Positions 1 to 5,525 of a stretch of DNA of 10,348 nucleotides are shown here, one piece after another (the first letter of the stretch is position 1; each line of letters starts with the position of its first letter). The position numbers and the translations under genes are program-made. Below the pieces are notes generated by a model that worked only from the letters and a program-made list of their open reading frames with translations, did not search any database and was not told the origin of the DNA. Source of the stretch: JBFEYJ01 sp041563315 (GTDB lineage: Bacteria > Pseudomonadota > Gammaproteobacteria > Thiohalomonadales > Thiohalomonadaceae); assembly GCA_041563315.1 (NCBI GenBank), contig JBFFNE010000095.1:1-10348 (forward strand), written 5' to 3'.

Positions 1-170
1 CCCCAATCGGGATTACCGAACCACTCGATGGTGCTTTCCATGTGCATCAGTTTGTTGCTGCCGGCCATCCATAAGATCGGCACCAGATAGAGACGCAGCG
101 CCAGGGGGCCGAGGAAATCGAGCCGGAGGCTCTTCTCCAGCTGGCTATGTCGTCTTTGAAGCCGGTTCAT
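1..170 (-). CDS. DoxX-family membrane protein, N-terminal part (HvfX-like), cut by window edge
   Basis: Only the first 56 codons are visible; the gene runs off the left edge. The N-terminus is basic (MNRLQRRHSQLEKSLRLDF) and leads into a first hydrophobic helix with the RLYLVPILWMAGSNKL signature, followed by HMESTIEWFGNPDWG. This Arg-Leu-x-[LV]-x-x-[IL]-[FWL]-x-x-[GA]-x-x-K pattern is typical of DoxX-type integral membrane proteins, which commonly close DUF692/DUF2063 operons (family knowledge). The ATG is preceded by GGAGGTG at good spacing and shares its A with the stop codon of the preceding gene (TGATG), which implies translational coupling. A role in the inner membrane supporting redox or export of the modified metal-binding peptide is inference. 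The short visible part limits certainty. Confidence 0.75.
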   Translation of the reverse strand, partial: MNRLQRRHSQLEKSLRLDFLGPLALRLYLVPILWMAGSNKLMHMESTIEWFGNPDW

Positions 171-997
171 CAGTAACACCTCCGTGTCTCTGTGGTGAAT
201 ACCTGTTTTTCGATTAAACGCCGTGCACCGCGAATGACATCGCGTTGTCTGAGATCCTCAAGAACCTGCAGGCCTGCGGCGATCACAGTGGCGGGGTTGG
301 GATGGCGGATCTCCTCGGCCAGCTGCTGCAGCAACTGCTTACCGCTCGCATCACTTTGCTCCTGCAAGCGCTGCAGCAGTTGCGAGGCGACCGGGTTGAG
401 TTCGAGAAAGCCGATCTCGTCGTTGCGATCGCGGTAGACCACGAGCTGGGTCGGGGTGTCTGGCGCCTGTTCAGGCAGATAGTCCGGGCCGATGTGGTGT
501 ACCGGGAATCGGTAGCGGCAGTGCCAGGTGAGAGGCGAGAGGACTGGTACGCCTTGCAGCAGATCGCCATGGGGGTCGAGGCCGCTGTCATCGATCTGCT
601 CATCACTGATACTCAGCGCCAGCTCCGCCCACTCGTAATGGGCCAGTTCGTGCAGGAAGGGAAACTCGTCCTGACTCGCGCTGCGTGCCTGCTCCAGATA
701 GCACAGGAATTCGCGCGGCAGCTGCGGAAAGAACGGCGTGGTGGCGCGATGGCGGACGAAAAAGTCGCGTACCAGGCCGTGCCAGTAGCGCTCGCTGCTA
801 ATGCGGCGCAGCACGGGAAAGGCATTGGCCAGAAAATCCTCGACGTTGTTGTAGATGAGTTCCCGGTAAACGGTCATTCGCTCCGCTGCCACATCCGTTG
901 GTGCCGGAACGTGCTCCGGGTCGCGCAGGTGGGCGGTGAATTCAAGCTGCCGCTGCATGAAGCGGGGCAGCTCAGGCAAGGTGTGCGCGCTGTGCAT
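170..997 (-). CDS. hvfC: HvfC/BufC-like DUF2063 protein, partner of the MNIO enzyme
   Basis: A 275-aa protein. The N-terminal third carries the DUF2063 pattern: FMQRQLEFTAHLRDP, then RMTVYRELIYNNVEDFLANA and FPVLRRI, followed by YWHGLVRDFFVRH and a Pro-rich FFPQLPREFL stretch. DUF2063 was once labelled a putative DNA-binding domain; in characterised RiPP systems it is the partner that presents the precursor peptide to the DUF692/MNIO enzyme (established for HvfC in Haemophilus and MbnC-like proteins). The C-terminal half (GFLELNPVASQLLQRLQ and beyond) resembles the helical/winged recognition part of such partners. The chosen ATG overlaps the end of the enzyme gene by 26 nt. An open frame continues about 100 codons upstream, but that stretch is antisense-like noise inside the enzyme gene and has no family similarity. 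The stop overlaps the next start (TGATG). Confidence 0.85.
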   Translation of the reverse strand: MHSAHTLPELPRFMQRQLEFTAHLRDPEHVPAPTDVAAERMTVYRELIYNNVEDFLANAFPVLRRISSERYWHGLVRDFFVRHRATTPFFPQLPREFLCYLEQARSASQDEFPFLHELAHYEWAELALSISDEQIDDSGLDPHGDLLQGVPVLSPLTWHCRYRFPVHHIGPDYLPEQAPDTPTQLVVYRDRNDEIGFLELNPVASQLLQRLQEQSDASGKQLLQQLAEEIRHPNPATVIAAGLQVLEDLRQRDVIRGARRLIEKQVFTTETRRCY

Positions 998-1829
998 GGG
1001 GTTGGCTCCAGATTTTCTGGTATGCGGCGACGGTGTCGACCTCGCCGAGGAGTTCTGGCAGTGGTGGCAGATTGAAGTCGCGCTCCAGCAGGGTCGGGAG
1101 CACGCCAAAGCGGGCGTAGGTTGCTTCGAGCAGCTGCCATACTGGGTCGACCACCGGGGCTCCATGGGTATCGATGAGTAAATCCTCCACTTCGACAAAA
1201 TGGCCAGCGATGTGCAGGTAGGCGATGCGCTCACCGGGTAGCTGAGCCAGAAACGCCTGGGCGTCATATCCGTGATTGATGCTGTTGACATAGACATTGT
1301 TCACATCCAGCAGCAGCTCGCAGTCGGCCTCATCCAGCACGGCATTGAGGAAGTCGATCTCTGTCATCTCCTTTCCGGGTGCCGCGTAATAGGAGATGTT
1401 TTCGATGGCAATACGCTGGTCGAGGATCTCCTGGGTGCGTCGAATGCGCGCTGCAACGTACCGTACGGCCTCTTCGGTAAAGGGGATTGGCATCAGGTCA
1501 TAGAGCTGGCCGTCGTCGCTGCAATAGCTAAGATGTTCGCTGTAATGGTGAATGCCATGCTGCCTCATGAACTGTTTCAGTTGTACCAGAAACGCCTCAT
1601 CCAGTAGGGCAGGGCCGCCCAGGTTGAGGGTCAGCCCATGAAGGACGAAGGGATAGCGCTCGGTGAAGGCACGAAATTGCTTTCCCTGTACCCCCCCGAT
1701 CCCCATCCAGTTCTCAGGTGCCACTTCCATGAAGTCCAGGTTTACGGGGGGCATGGCTGCGAGCGGACCCAGCAGGGGCCGTCGCAGGCCGAGGCCGGCG
1801 CCATGGAGTCCAGTGGGGTATATTTCCAT
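972..1829 (-). CDS. hvfB: DUF692/MNIO multinuclear non-haem iron oxidase, HvfB/BufB-like
   Basis: A 285-aa TIM-barrel enzyme of the DUF692 (MNIO) family. Candidate iron ligands sit in the expected order: His64 in VLHGLTLNLGG, His99 in SEHLSY, Glu143 in IENISYY, Asp175/Asn177 in LLDVNNVYVN with His186 after it, His206 and His210 in YLHIAGH, Asp220/His222 in IDTHG and Glu249 in LLERD. Members of this family oxidise cysteines of ribosomally made peptides; HvfB/BufB-type enzymes form oxazolone/thioamide or related groups that bind copper (family knowledge). The likely substrate is the Cys-rich precursor encoded just upstream; its stop lies 17 nt before this start. An in-frame ATG at 1865 would overlap the precursor gene and adds a basic non-conserved 12-residue tail, so the MEIYPTGLHGAGLGL start was preferred. 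All key motifs look intact. Confidence 0.92.
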   Translation of the reverse strand: MEIYPTGLHGAGLGLRRPLLGPLAAMPPVNLDFMEVAPENWMGIGGVQGKQFRAFTERYPFVLHGLTLNLGGPALLDEAFLVQLKQFMRQHGIHHYSEHLSYCSDDGQLYDLMPIPFTEEAVRYVAARIRRTQEILDQRIAIENISYYAAPGKEMTEIDFLNAVLDEADCELLLDVNNVYVNSINHGYDAQAFLAQLPGERIAYLHIAGHFVEVEDLLIDTHGAPVVDPVWQLLEATYARFGVLPTLLERDFNLPPLPELLGEVDTVAAYQKIWSQPHAQRAHLA

Positions 1830-1846
1830 GGGGCTGTCTCTTCGTG

Positions 1847-2203
1847 TTACTTGTTGGCGCCGCATTTGGCTTCACCGCACTTCGCCTCCTGGACGGGCTT
1901 GGGCTGGGTCGCCTTTTTTGCACCGCACTCTCCTTCTTGGACACTCTTGCTTGCGCCACACTCGCCTTCCTTGGCGACCTTGGCCGCTGCCTTCTCTGCA
2001 CCGCATTTGGCTTCAGTGGTGCTCTTGCTGGCGCCGCACTGGCCCTCGTTGTTCTTCTGCTCGGCAACCATGTAGCCGCTGGAGAGCGCAGTAATGGCGA
2101 AAGGGTTTACATCCGCGTGCACTGCCGGGCTTGAGGCGAGGCCGGTAGCAAACGCGGCGCCAAGGGCCAGGGTGATGGGGGATGTACGCAGTTTCTTGCT
2201 CAT
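1847..2203 (-). CDS. hvfA: Secreted Cys-Gly-repeat RiPP precursor, HvfA-like copper-binding peptide
   Basis: A 118-aa precursor with a Sec signal peptide (basic start MSKKLRTS, hydrophobic core, cleavage likely after AVHA at residue 30). The mature part is low-complexity, rich in Ala, Lys, Glu, Gly and Ser, and carries six cysteines, each in an E-[GA]-x-C-G motif: EGQCG (C56), EAKCG (C67), EGECG (C82), EGECG (C93), EAKCG (C109) and EAKCG (C114). There are no other cysteines. In Haemophilus HvfA such EGKCG motifs are converted by HvfBC into copper-binding groups, so I infer that this protein is a periplasmic metal-sequestering peptide modified by the two downstream genes. Of two adjacent ATGs, the second is chosen because AAGAGGA at 2211-2217 then has a 7-nt spacing; the first would leave 1 nt. 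Confidence 0.9.
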   Translation of the reverse strand: MSKKLRTSPITLALGAAFATGLASSPAVHADVNPFAITALSSGYMVAEQKNNEGQCGASKSTTEAKCGAEKAAAKVAKEGECGASKSVQEGECGAKKATQPKPVQEAKCGEAKCGANK

Positions 2204-2210
2204 ACTCATG

Positions 2211-2217
2211 TCCTCTT
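2211..2217 (-). promoter_or_regulatory. Ribosome binding site deciding the hvfA-like start
   Basis: AAGAGGA on the minus strand. It lies 7 nt before the ATG at 2203 but only 1 nt before the ATG at 2209, so the downstream ATG (MSKKL) is the probable start. Confidence 0.7.
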
Positions 2218-2229
2218 GCTGTAGTGGTT

Positions 2230-2250
2230 TGACACAGCCCCGATGTGTCA
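2230..2250. promoter_or_regulatory. Perfect inverted repeat in the RiPP operon leader, candidate operator or hairpin
   Basis: TGACACA and TGTGTCA form a perfect 7-bp inverted repeat separated by 7 bp. It is centred about 37 bp upstream of the precursor start and just upstream of its ribosome binding site. The form suits a dimeric repressor site or a leader hairpin. No regulator for it is encoded in the window. Confidence 0.45.
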
Positions 2251-2326
2251 CTTATTCGGAACTGCTCATTCATCGAAGCTGAAGGGATGATCCGTTCCGC
2301 TTGAGAACAAGAATGACAGCAGGTTT

Positions 2327-2363
2327 TCACATGAGCCTCACGGAGTGTTAACTTTTTTATCAC
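2327..2363 (-). promoter_or_regulatory. Array of four 11-bp-spaced half-sites upstream of the RiPP operon
   Basis: On the minus strand four half-sites start exactly 11 bp apart, read from 2363 downwards: GTGA (2363-2360), GTTA (2352-2349), GTGA (2341-2338) and GTGA (2330-2327). The first 11-bp unit begins GTGATAAAAA. Tandem direct repeats with an 11-bp period are the standard binding form of OmpR/PhoB-family response regulators (family knowledge). The response regulator encoded at 4657-5361 is the obvious candidate (inference). The last half-site is 123 nt upstream of the precursor ATG. A closely similar array occurs at 3108-3144. Confidence 0.6.
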
Positions 2364-2647
2364 ATTAAGGGTGTGACGGACGATTGGGGAGATATAGCCG
2401 TCGCAATTAGCCGGCAGCAGCATAGCCAAACTCACCATGCCATTCGCCGTTCTTGTAATCGATGCGTAGTCAATGGGGGATGTAGCGTTCGGCGTGCTCT
2501 ATTGGGAAGTCAGTTAATGGCGGCTCTTCACCCTCATAGTCGATACACATTATCGTGTCATGACAGGGCGAAAACAGAGTGAGAGTAAGGTCCAGCATTT
2601 GGCCGTGAAAGTTGATTCGTTGTGGTATGGTTTCTCCAGCCCCCAGA

Positions 2648-2673
2648 CAGGCCGGTCATCCCTGAACGGCCTG
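2648..2673 (-). terminator. Hairpin downstream of the repeat-protein gene, possible weak terminator
   Basis: CAGGCCG and CGGCCTG form a perfect 7-bp stem with a 12-nt loop, 20 nt beyond the stop codon of the repeat-protein gene. No U-tract follows on either strand, so it is at best an imperfect intrinsic terminator or a 3'-end stabilising hairpin. The stretch between it and about 2370 holds no gene or motif I can support. Confidence 0.3.
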
Positions 2674-2693
2674 AATTCCAGTGAGTGGGATTT

Positions 2694-3002
2694 TCAACAC
2701 ACCTTGTTCTTCTCGGCAGCCTCCAGTTCCGCCAGTGTGACAAAGGAGTCGTATTGGTCGGCGAGCAGTTCATTAGCCGGGTTAACACAGCCTTCCGTTA
2801 CGACGATCTCGTTGCTGAGGATAAAGGGATCGTAGATATCAGCCATACGTTCCTCGGCAGGGGTTGGCATGGCCGGAGTCGCACTGATTTCATCAGCGGT
2901 GACGTAGGGGTCATACACATCAGTCAATCCTGCTGCCAGTGATGTCGTCGAAAAGAGCATGCCGACGATCACGCTTGCCGGTAGTGTAAGTTTCATGTTC
3001 AT
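2694..3002 (-). CDS. Small secreted acidic protein with three 27-residue YD repeats, function unknown
   Basis: A 102-aa protein that I do not recognise. Residues 1-24 look like a Sec signal peptide (MNMKL start, hydrophobic core, TTSLAA end). The mature part is built from three diverged repeats with an exact 27-residue period: Y30-D31, Y57-D58 and Y84-D85 with the pattern D-x-Y-D-[PS]-[FY]-[VI]-x(4)-E-[IL]. Asp28/55/82 and Glu38/65/92 also fall in register, as do the inter-repeat Pro48/Pro75 and Glu51/Glu78. It is very acidic (16 Asp/Glu against 3 Lys/Arg in the mature part). It has two cysteines, Cys72 and the C-terminal residue Cys102. The start is set by GGAGGA at 3009-3014, 6 nt before the ATG. 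Its promoter region has the same 11-bp-periodic array as the RiPP operon, so a periplasmic role in the same response is inferred. Confidence 0.75.
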   Translation of the reverse strand: MNMKLTLPASVIVGMLFSTTSLAAGLTDVYDPYVTADEISATPAMPTPAEERMADIYDPFILSNEIVVTEGCVNPANELLADQYDSFVTLAELEAAEKNKVC

Positions 3003-3008
3003 GACGAG

Positions 3009-3014
3009 TCCTCC
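3009..3014 (-). promoter_or_regulatory. Strong ribosome binding site of the repeat-protein gene
   Basis: GGAGGA on the minus strand, 6 nt before the ATG at 3002. It excludes the longer in-frame start at 3050, and the in-frame ATG at 2996 would be less well spaced. Confidence 0.75.
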
Positions 3015-3033
3015 TCTCTTACAGTTGCATTCT

Positions 3034-3053
3034 CGCATGCATAGAGACATGCG
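3034..3053. promoter_or_regulatory. Inverted repeat in the leader of the repeat-protein gene
   Basis: CGCATG and CATGCG form a perfect 6-bp inverted repeat with an 8-bp spacer, about 31 nt upstream of the start codon. It occupies a position like that of the inverted repeat in the RiPP leader, but its sequence differs. It could be a leader hairpin or an operator; there is no direct evidence for either. Confidence 0.3.
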
Positions 3054-3107
3054 TTTAGCGACTATTTGTTTACCAAGTCGCCTATGAAAAAGAATGGTTG
3101 GGAGAGA

Positions 3108-3144
3108 TCACTTTCGGATAACGCAATAGTCACATTTTTATCAC
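3108..3144 (-). promoter_or_regulatory. Array of four 11-bp-spaced half-sites upstream of the repeat-protein gene
   Basis: On the minus strand, read from 3144 downwards, half-sites GTGA (3144-3141), GTGA (3133-3130), GTTA (3122-3119) and GTGA (3111-3108) start exactly 11 bp apart. An extra GTGA lies 7 bp further upstream (3151-3148). The first unit shares the 10-mer GTGATAAAAA with the array before the RiPP operon. The last half-site is 105 nt upstream of the start codon. It is the expected layout for an OmpR/PhoB-family operator, and the adjacent response regulator is the likely binder (inference). Confidence 0.6.
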
Positions 3145-3178
3145 GAATCACACCGGTTTTTGTCGAGGAATTGGACGC

Positions 3179-4657
3179 TCACTCTGCTCCTTTCCAGGGT
3201 GCCAACAGAAACTGAAAGCAGGTCTGCACACCCGGGGTGCTCGCTACTTCGATGTCACTGTCATGCAGTTCGAGTATGCGCTTCACGATGGCCAGTCCGA
3301 GACCGGCACCGCGGTCATGGCGCGTCTCAGGGGCCTGGTAAAAGCGCTCAAACACATGAGGGAGGTCCTCCTGCCGAATCCCCTTGCCACTGTTACACAG
3401 TGAGAGTCGAACGCCACTGTTTTGCTCCTGCAGTGTGATGGTGACGTTACTCTCTTCCGGGGCGTGGACGAGGGCATTGCCGATCAGGTTTTCCAGCACA
3501 CGGTCAAGCATAGCAACATCAGCGCGAACGAATGGCAGGCCAGTGGGGACACGCACATCTACCTGGATGCGGTTCTTTTCCGCCTGCAGCCGGTATTTCT
3601 GGGCGACATCCATTACCAGTTCGCCGATGGCGATAGGTTCGAAATTGGGCTCCGTTTCATGGGCATTGAGTTTGGATAGTTCGAAAAGCTCCGCTACCAG
3701 GCGGGTCAGACGCTGGCTTTGCTGATGGGCAATGGCCAGATAGTGTTTACGCTGTTCTGCATTGAGTTCGCCACTTTTTAGTTGCAGGGTTTCAAGATAG
3801 CCCTGGAGGGAGGAGAGGGGGGTACGCAGGTCATGAGAGACATTGGCAATGAGATTGCGGCGCAGACTGTCTTTGGACTGGAGCTCTTGCATCTGATCGA
3901 TAATACGCTCTGCCATGGCATTGTAGGTTTCACCCAGGGTGTCAATTTCGTCGTGCAATGCCTTGAGCCGGCTCCCTTGATAGGGTTCGTGCCGTTTGAA
4001 GCCGCTTTGGCGGAACTGCTCGATATGTCGTGACAGGCTGAAAAGGCGCCGCGTCAATTGGTTGAATATGTAAAGCCCTAACAGCAGACCGAAGATCATG
4101 GTGGCAACTACGGCCAGGATACTGACCTGCAGGAAATAGCTATCCTGTAGCAGGTTCTTCAGTGTGTCATAGCCCTCGCCGGCGAGCACAACGTAGAGAT
4201 ATTGGGTGGGAGGGCCATTGAATGGGTAGGCGGCGGCAGAAAAGATCTTTTGCCGGTTTTCGCTTCGCGGGTCATCCCCGAGAATGGGGTAGGAGGTGTC
4301 GCCAGTGAGAAAACGCCTGATTGGCTCAAGCGCCACTCGGTCACGCTTGATCTTCATCTGGGGTGCTTCGAAGGCGAGGATTTTGCCGTCGTTGTCGAGC
4401 AGGTAGATCTCGATGGCAGGATTGATATGCATGTAATAGGAGAAGAGCTGCTTTATCTCCTCAGCGTGCAGGCGTTCACCGCCGGTGAGGTTTTTCTGTA
4501 CCAGCAGTTGGCGTGCGAGGTCACGGTTGAAGCGTTGATTCACCTCCTGCAGGAACAGCTGGCTGGCATAGAGGCTGATCAGTCCGTACCCGATCCCCAG
4601 GGTGATCAGCAGTAGCACCAGAACCAGCGCCAATTTTCCATACAGGGTTCTGAGCAT
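3179..4657 (-). CDS. Membrane sensor histidine kinase with periplasmic domain and HAMP
   Basis: A 492-aa class I sensor kinase. Layout: transmembrane helix at about 8-30; periplasmic sensor at about 31-173 with a Cache/PAS-like stretch (IEIYLLDNDGKILAF); second helix at about 177-198; HAMP to about 250; a short coiled linker; HisKA with phospho-acceptor His275 in NVSHDLRTPL; HATPase_c with the N box ENLIGNALVHA (Asn390/Asn394), G1 box NSGKGI and G2 box GAGLGLAIVK. In the G1 box Asn422 replaces the usual Asp, a change also seen in some metal sensors such as CusS. The periplasmic domain has no cysteine, so it shows no obvious Cys-based metal site. The ATG shares its A with the stop of the response regulator (TGATG), so the two form one operon. 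An in-frame start 12 codons upstream would lie inside the regulator gene and is not favoured. The ligand is unknown. Confidence 0.93.
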   Translation of the reverse strand: MLRTLYGKLALVLVLLLITLGIGYGLISLYASQLFLQEVNQRFNRDLARQLLVQKNLTGGERLHAEEIKQLFSYYMHINPAIEIYLLDNDGKILAFEAPQMKIKRDRVALEPIRRFLTGDTSYPILGDDPRSENRQKIFSAAAYPFNGPPTQYLYVVLAGEGYDTLKNLLQDSYFLQVSILAVVATMIFGLLLGLYIFNQLTRRLFSLSRHIEQFRQSGFKRHEPYQGSRLKALHDEIDTLGETYNAMAERIIDQMQELQSKDSLRRNLIANVSHDLRTPLSSLQGYLETLQLKSGELNAEQRKHYLAIAHQQSQRLTRLVAELFELSKLNAHETEPNFEPIAIGELVMDVAQKYRLQAEKNRIQVDVRVPTGLPFVRADVAMLDRVLENLIGNALVHAPEESNVTITLQEQNSGVRLSLCNSGKGIRQEDLPHVFERFYQAPETRHDRGAGLGLAIVKRILELHDSDIEVASTPGVQTCFQFLLAPWKGAE

Positions 4658-5361
4658 CAGGGATTCTCGGTGAACTTGTAGCCGACGCCCCAAACGGTGA
4701 GCACGTAGTGGGGTTTGGCAGGGTCCTGCTCGACCTTGGCGCGCAGGCGATTGATATGGGAGTTAACGGTGTGCTCGTAACCCTCATGCCCATAGCCCCA
4801 GACCTGGTCGAGCAGTTGTACCCGGGTGTAGACCCGCCCGGGATGCTGGGCGAAGAAAAGCAGTAGTTCGAACTCTTTGGCGGTCAGATCGACTGGATTG
4901 CCCCCCGCGGTTACAGTACGTCGCACTACGTCGATGTGCAGGTCGCCGCAATCGAGCGTCTCTGTGGGCGGCTCGCAGGGCGTCGTTCCCATAGCCTCAA
5001 TGCGACGAAATAGCGCCTTGACCCGTGCCACCAGTTCACGAATGCTGAAAGGTTTGGTCAGGTAGTCATCGGCACCCATCTCCAGCCCCAATACGCGATC
5101 CAGCTCCGAGGATTTGGCCGTCAGCATGAGGATGGGAATGTAGCACGCCTCGCTGCGCAGAACGCGGCAGATGGAAAGACCATCGTTGCCAGGCAACATC
5201 AGATCCAGAATGATGAGATCATGTTGGCCGTTCAGGGCCGTTGTCAGCCCGTCTTTGCCATTGTGCTGTACTTCCACCTCATAGCCCTCATCGCGAAGGT
5301 GTAGCGCAACCAGCTCGGCGATGTTGTGATCGTCCTCAACAACCAAAATTTTGCGGGGCAT
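4657..5361 (-). CDS. OmpR/PhoB-family response regulator
   Basis: A 234-aa two-domain regulator. Receiver domain (1-118): acidic pair Asp10-Asp11 in LVVEDD, phospho-acceptor Asp53 in LIILDLMLPG, Thr81 in MLTAKS and Lys103 in LTKPF. A linker (about 119-135) precedes the C-terminal winged-helix DNA-binding domain, which has DLTAKEFELLLFFAQHPG, the recognition-helix region HTVNSHINRLRAKVE and the terminal wing YVLTVWGVGYKF. The ATG follows AGGAG at 9 nt. It is cotranscribed with the histidine kinase, which should phosphorylate Asp53. Proteins of this family bind 11-bp direct repeats; such repeats occur upstream of this gene (5420-5434), the repeat-protein gene and the RiPP operon, which suggests autoregulation and a local regulon. 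That link is inference. Confidence 0.95.
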   Translation of the reverse strand: MPRKILVVEDDHNIAELVALHLRDEGYEVEVQHNGKDGLTTALNGQHDLIILDLMLPGNDGLSICRVLRSEACYIPILMLTAKSSELDRVLGLEMGADDYLTKPFSIRELVARVKALFRRIEAMGTTPCEPPTETLDCGDLHIDVVRRTVTAGGNPVDLTAKEFELLLFFAQHPGRVYTRVQLLDQVWGYGHEGYEHTVNSHINRLRAKVEQDPAKPHYVLTVWGVGYKFTENP

Positions 5362-5392
5362 ACCATGATACTCCTGCTATTTTTCTCATTAG

Positions 5393-5410
5393 TAGCATAC
5401 TTAGCATACT
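5393..5410. repeat. Perfect 9-bp tandem repeat in the response-regulator promoter
   Basis: TAGCATACT occurs twice head to tail. On the minus strand it reads AGTATGCTA twice, giving two TATGCT elements at a fair distance after the 11-bp direct repeat at 5420-5434. One or both may act as the -10 element. Confidence 0.5.
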
Positions 5411-5419
5411 GTGCACTTT

Positions 5420-5434
5420 TCACAGAAGTATCAC
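5420..5434 (-). promoter_or_regulatory. Two-half-site version of the shared 11-bp repeat, upstream of the response regulator
   Basis: GTGATACTTCTGTGA on the minus strand: two GTGA half-sites exactly 11 bp apart, the same period and core as the arrays at 2327-2363 and 3108-3144. It ends 58 nt before the regulator's start codon, in a suitable place for autoregulation by an OmpR-type protein. It could also affect the divergent porin gene. Confidence 0.5.
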
Positions 5435-5472
5435 GCCGAGTCCTTTTTGTTTATAAGGTTATTGGAATATTT

Positions 5473-5501
5473 TTGATTGCTAAATAACATGTCCGTATGA
5501 T
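5473..5501 (+). promoter_or_regulatory. Sigma70-like promoter of the porin gene
   Basis: TTGATT (5473-5478) and TATGAT (5496-5501) are separated by 17 bp, close to the consensus -35 and -10 elements. Transcription would start near 5508, giving a leader of about 75 nt before the porin start. Confidence 0.55.
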
Positions 5502-5502
5502 C

Positions 5503-5518
5503 GCCATTGCTCAATGGC
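5503..5518. promoter_or_regulatory. Palindrome at the predicted porin transcription start
   Basis: GCCATTG and CAATGGC form a perfect 7-bp inverted repeat with a 2-bp spacer. It begins 2 bp after the predicted -10 element, so it covers the predicted start site, a classic position for a repressor operator. The cognate regulator is not in the window. Confidence 0.4.
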
Positions 5519-5525
5519 ATCAAGC

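Noticed and set aside
245..1075. Long plus-strand open frame (276 codons) opposite the HvfC-like gene
   Set aside because: It is antisense to a well-supported DUF2063 gene, has no recognisable domain, and its codon pattern is the complement of the real gene.
998..1297. Upstream in-frame extension of the HvfC-like gene
   Set aside because: The extra 100 residues overlap the DUF692 gene, show no family similarity and are rich in Ser/Thr/Pro/Arg, as expected of an out-of-frame reading.
2270..2298. ECF-sigma-like promoter (GGAAC at about 2298 and TCGAT near 2276 on the minus strand)
   Set aside because: Spacing is plausible and ECF control is known for related operons, but the match to any -10 consensus is loose and a GGAAC alone is common.
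2013..2438. Minus-strand open frame across the RiPP promoter region
   Set aside because: It overlaps the precursor in another frame and spans the 11-bp array; no signal peptide or domain is visible and the supported precursor frame explains the region.
2543..2562. Dyad-like ACAC-N6-GTGT near 2546-2559 that resembles the RiPP leader repeat
   Set aside because: Half-site spacing differs from the leader dyad, the arms are only 4 bp, and no gene start lies nearby.
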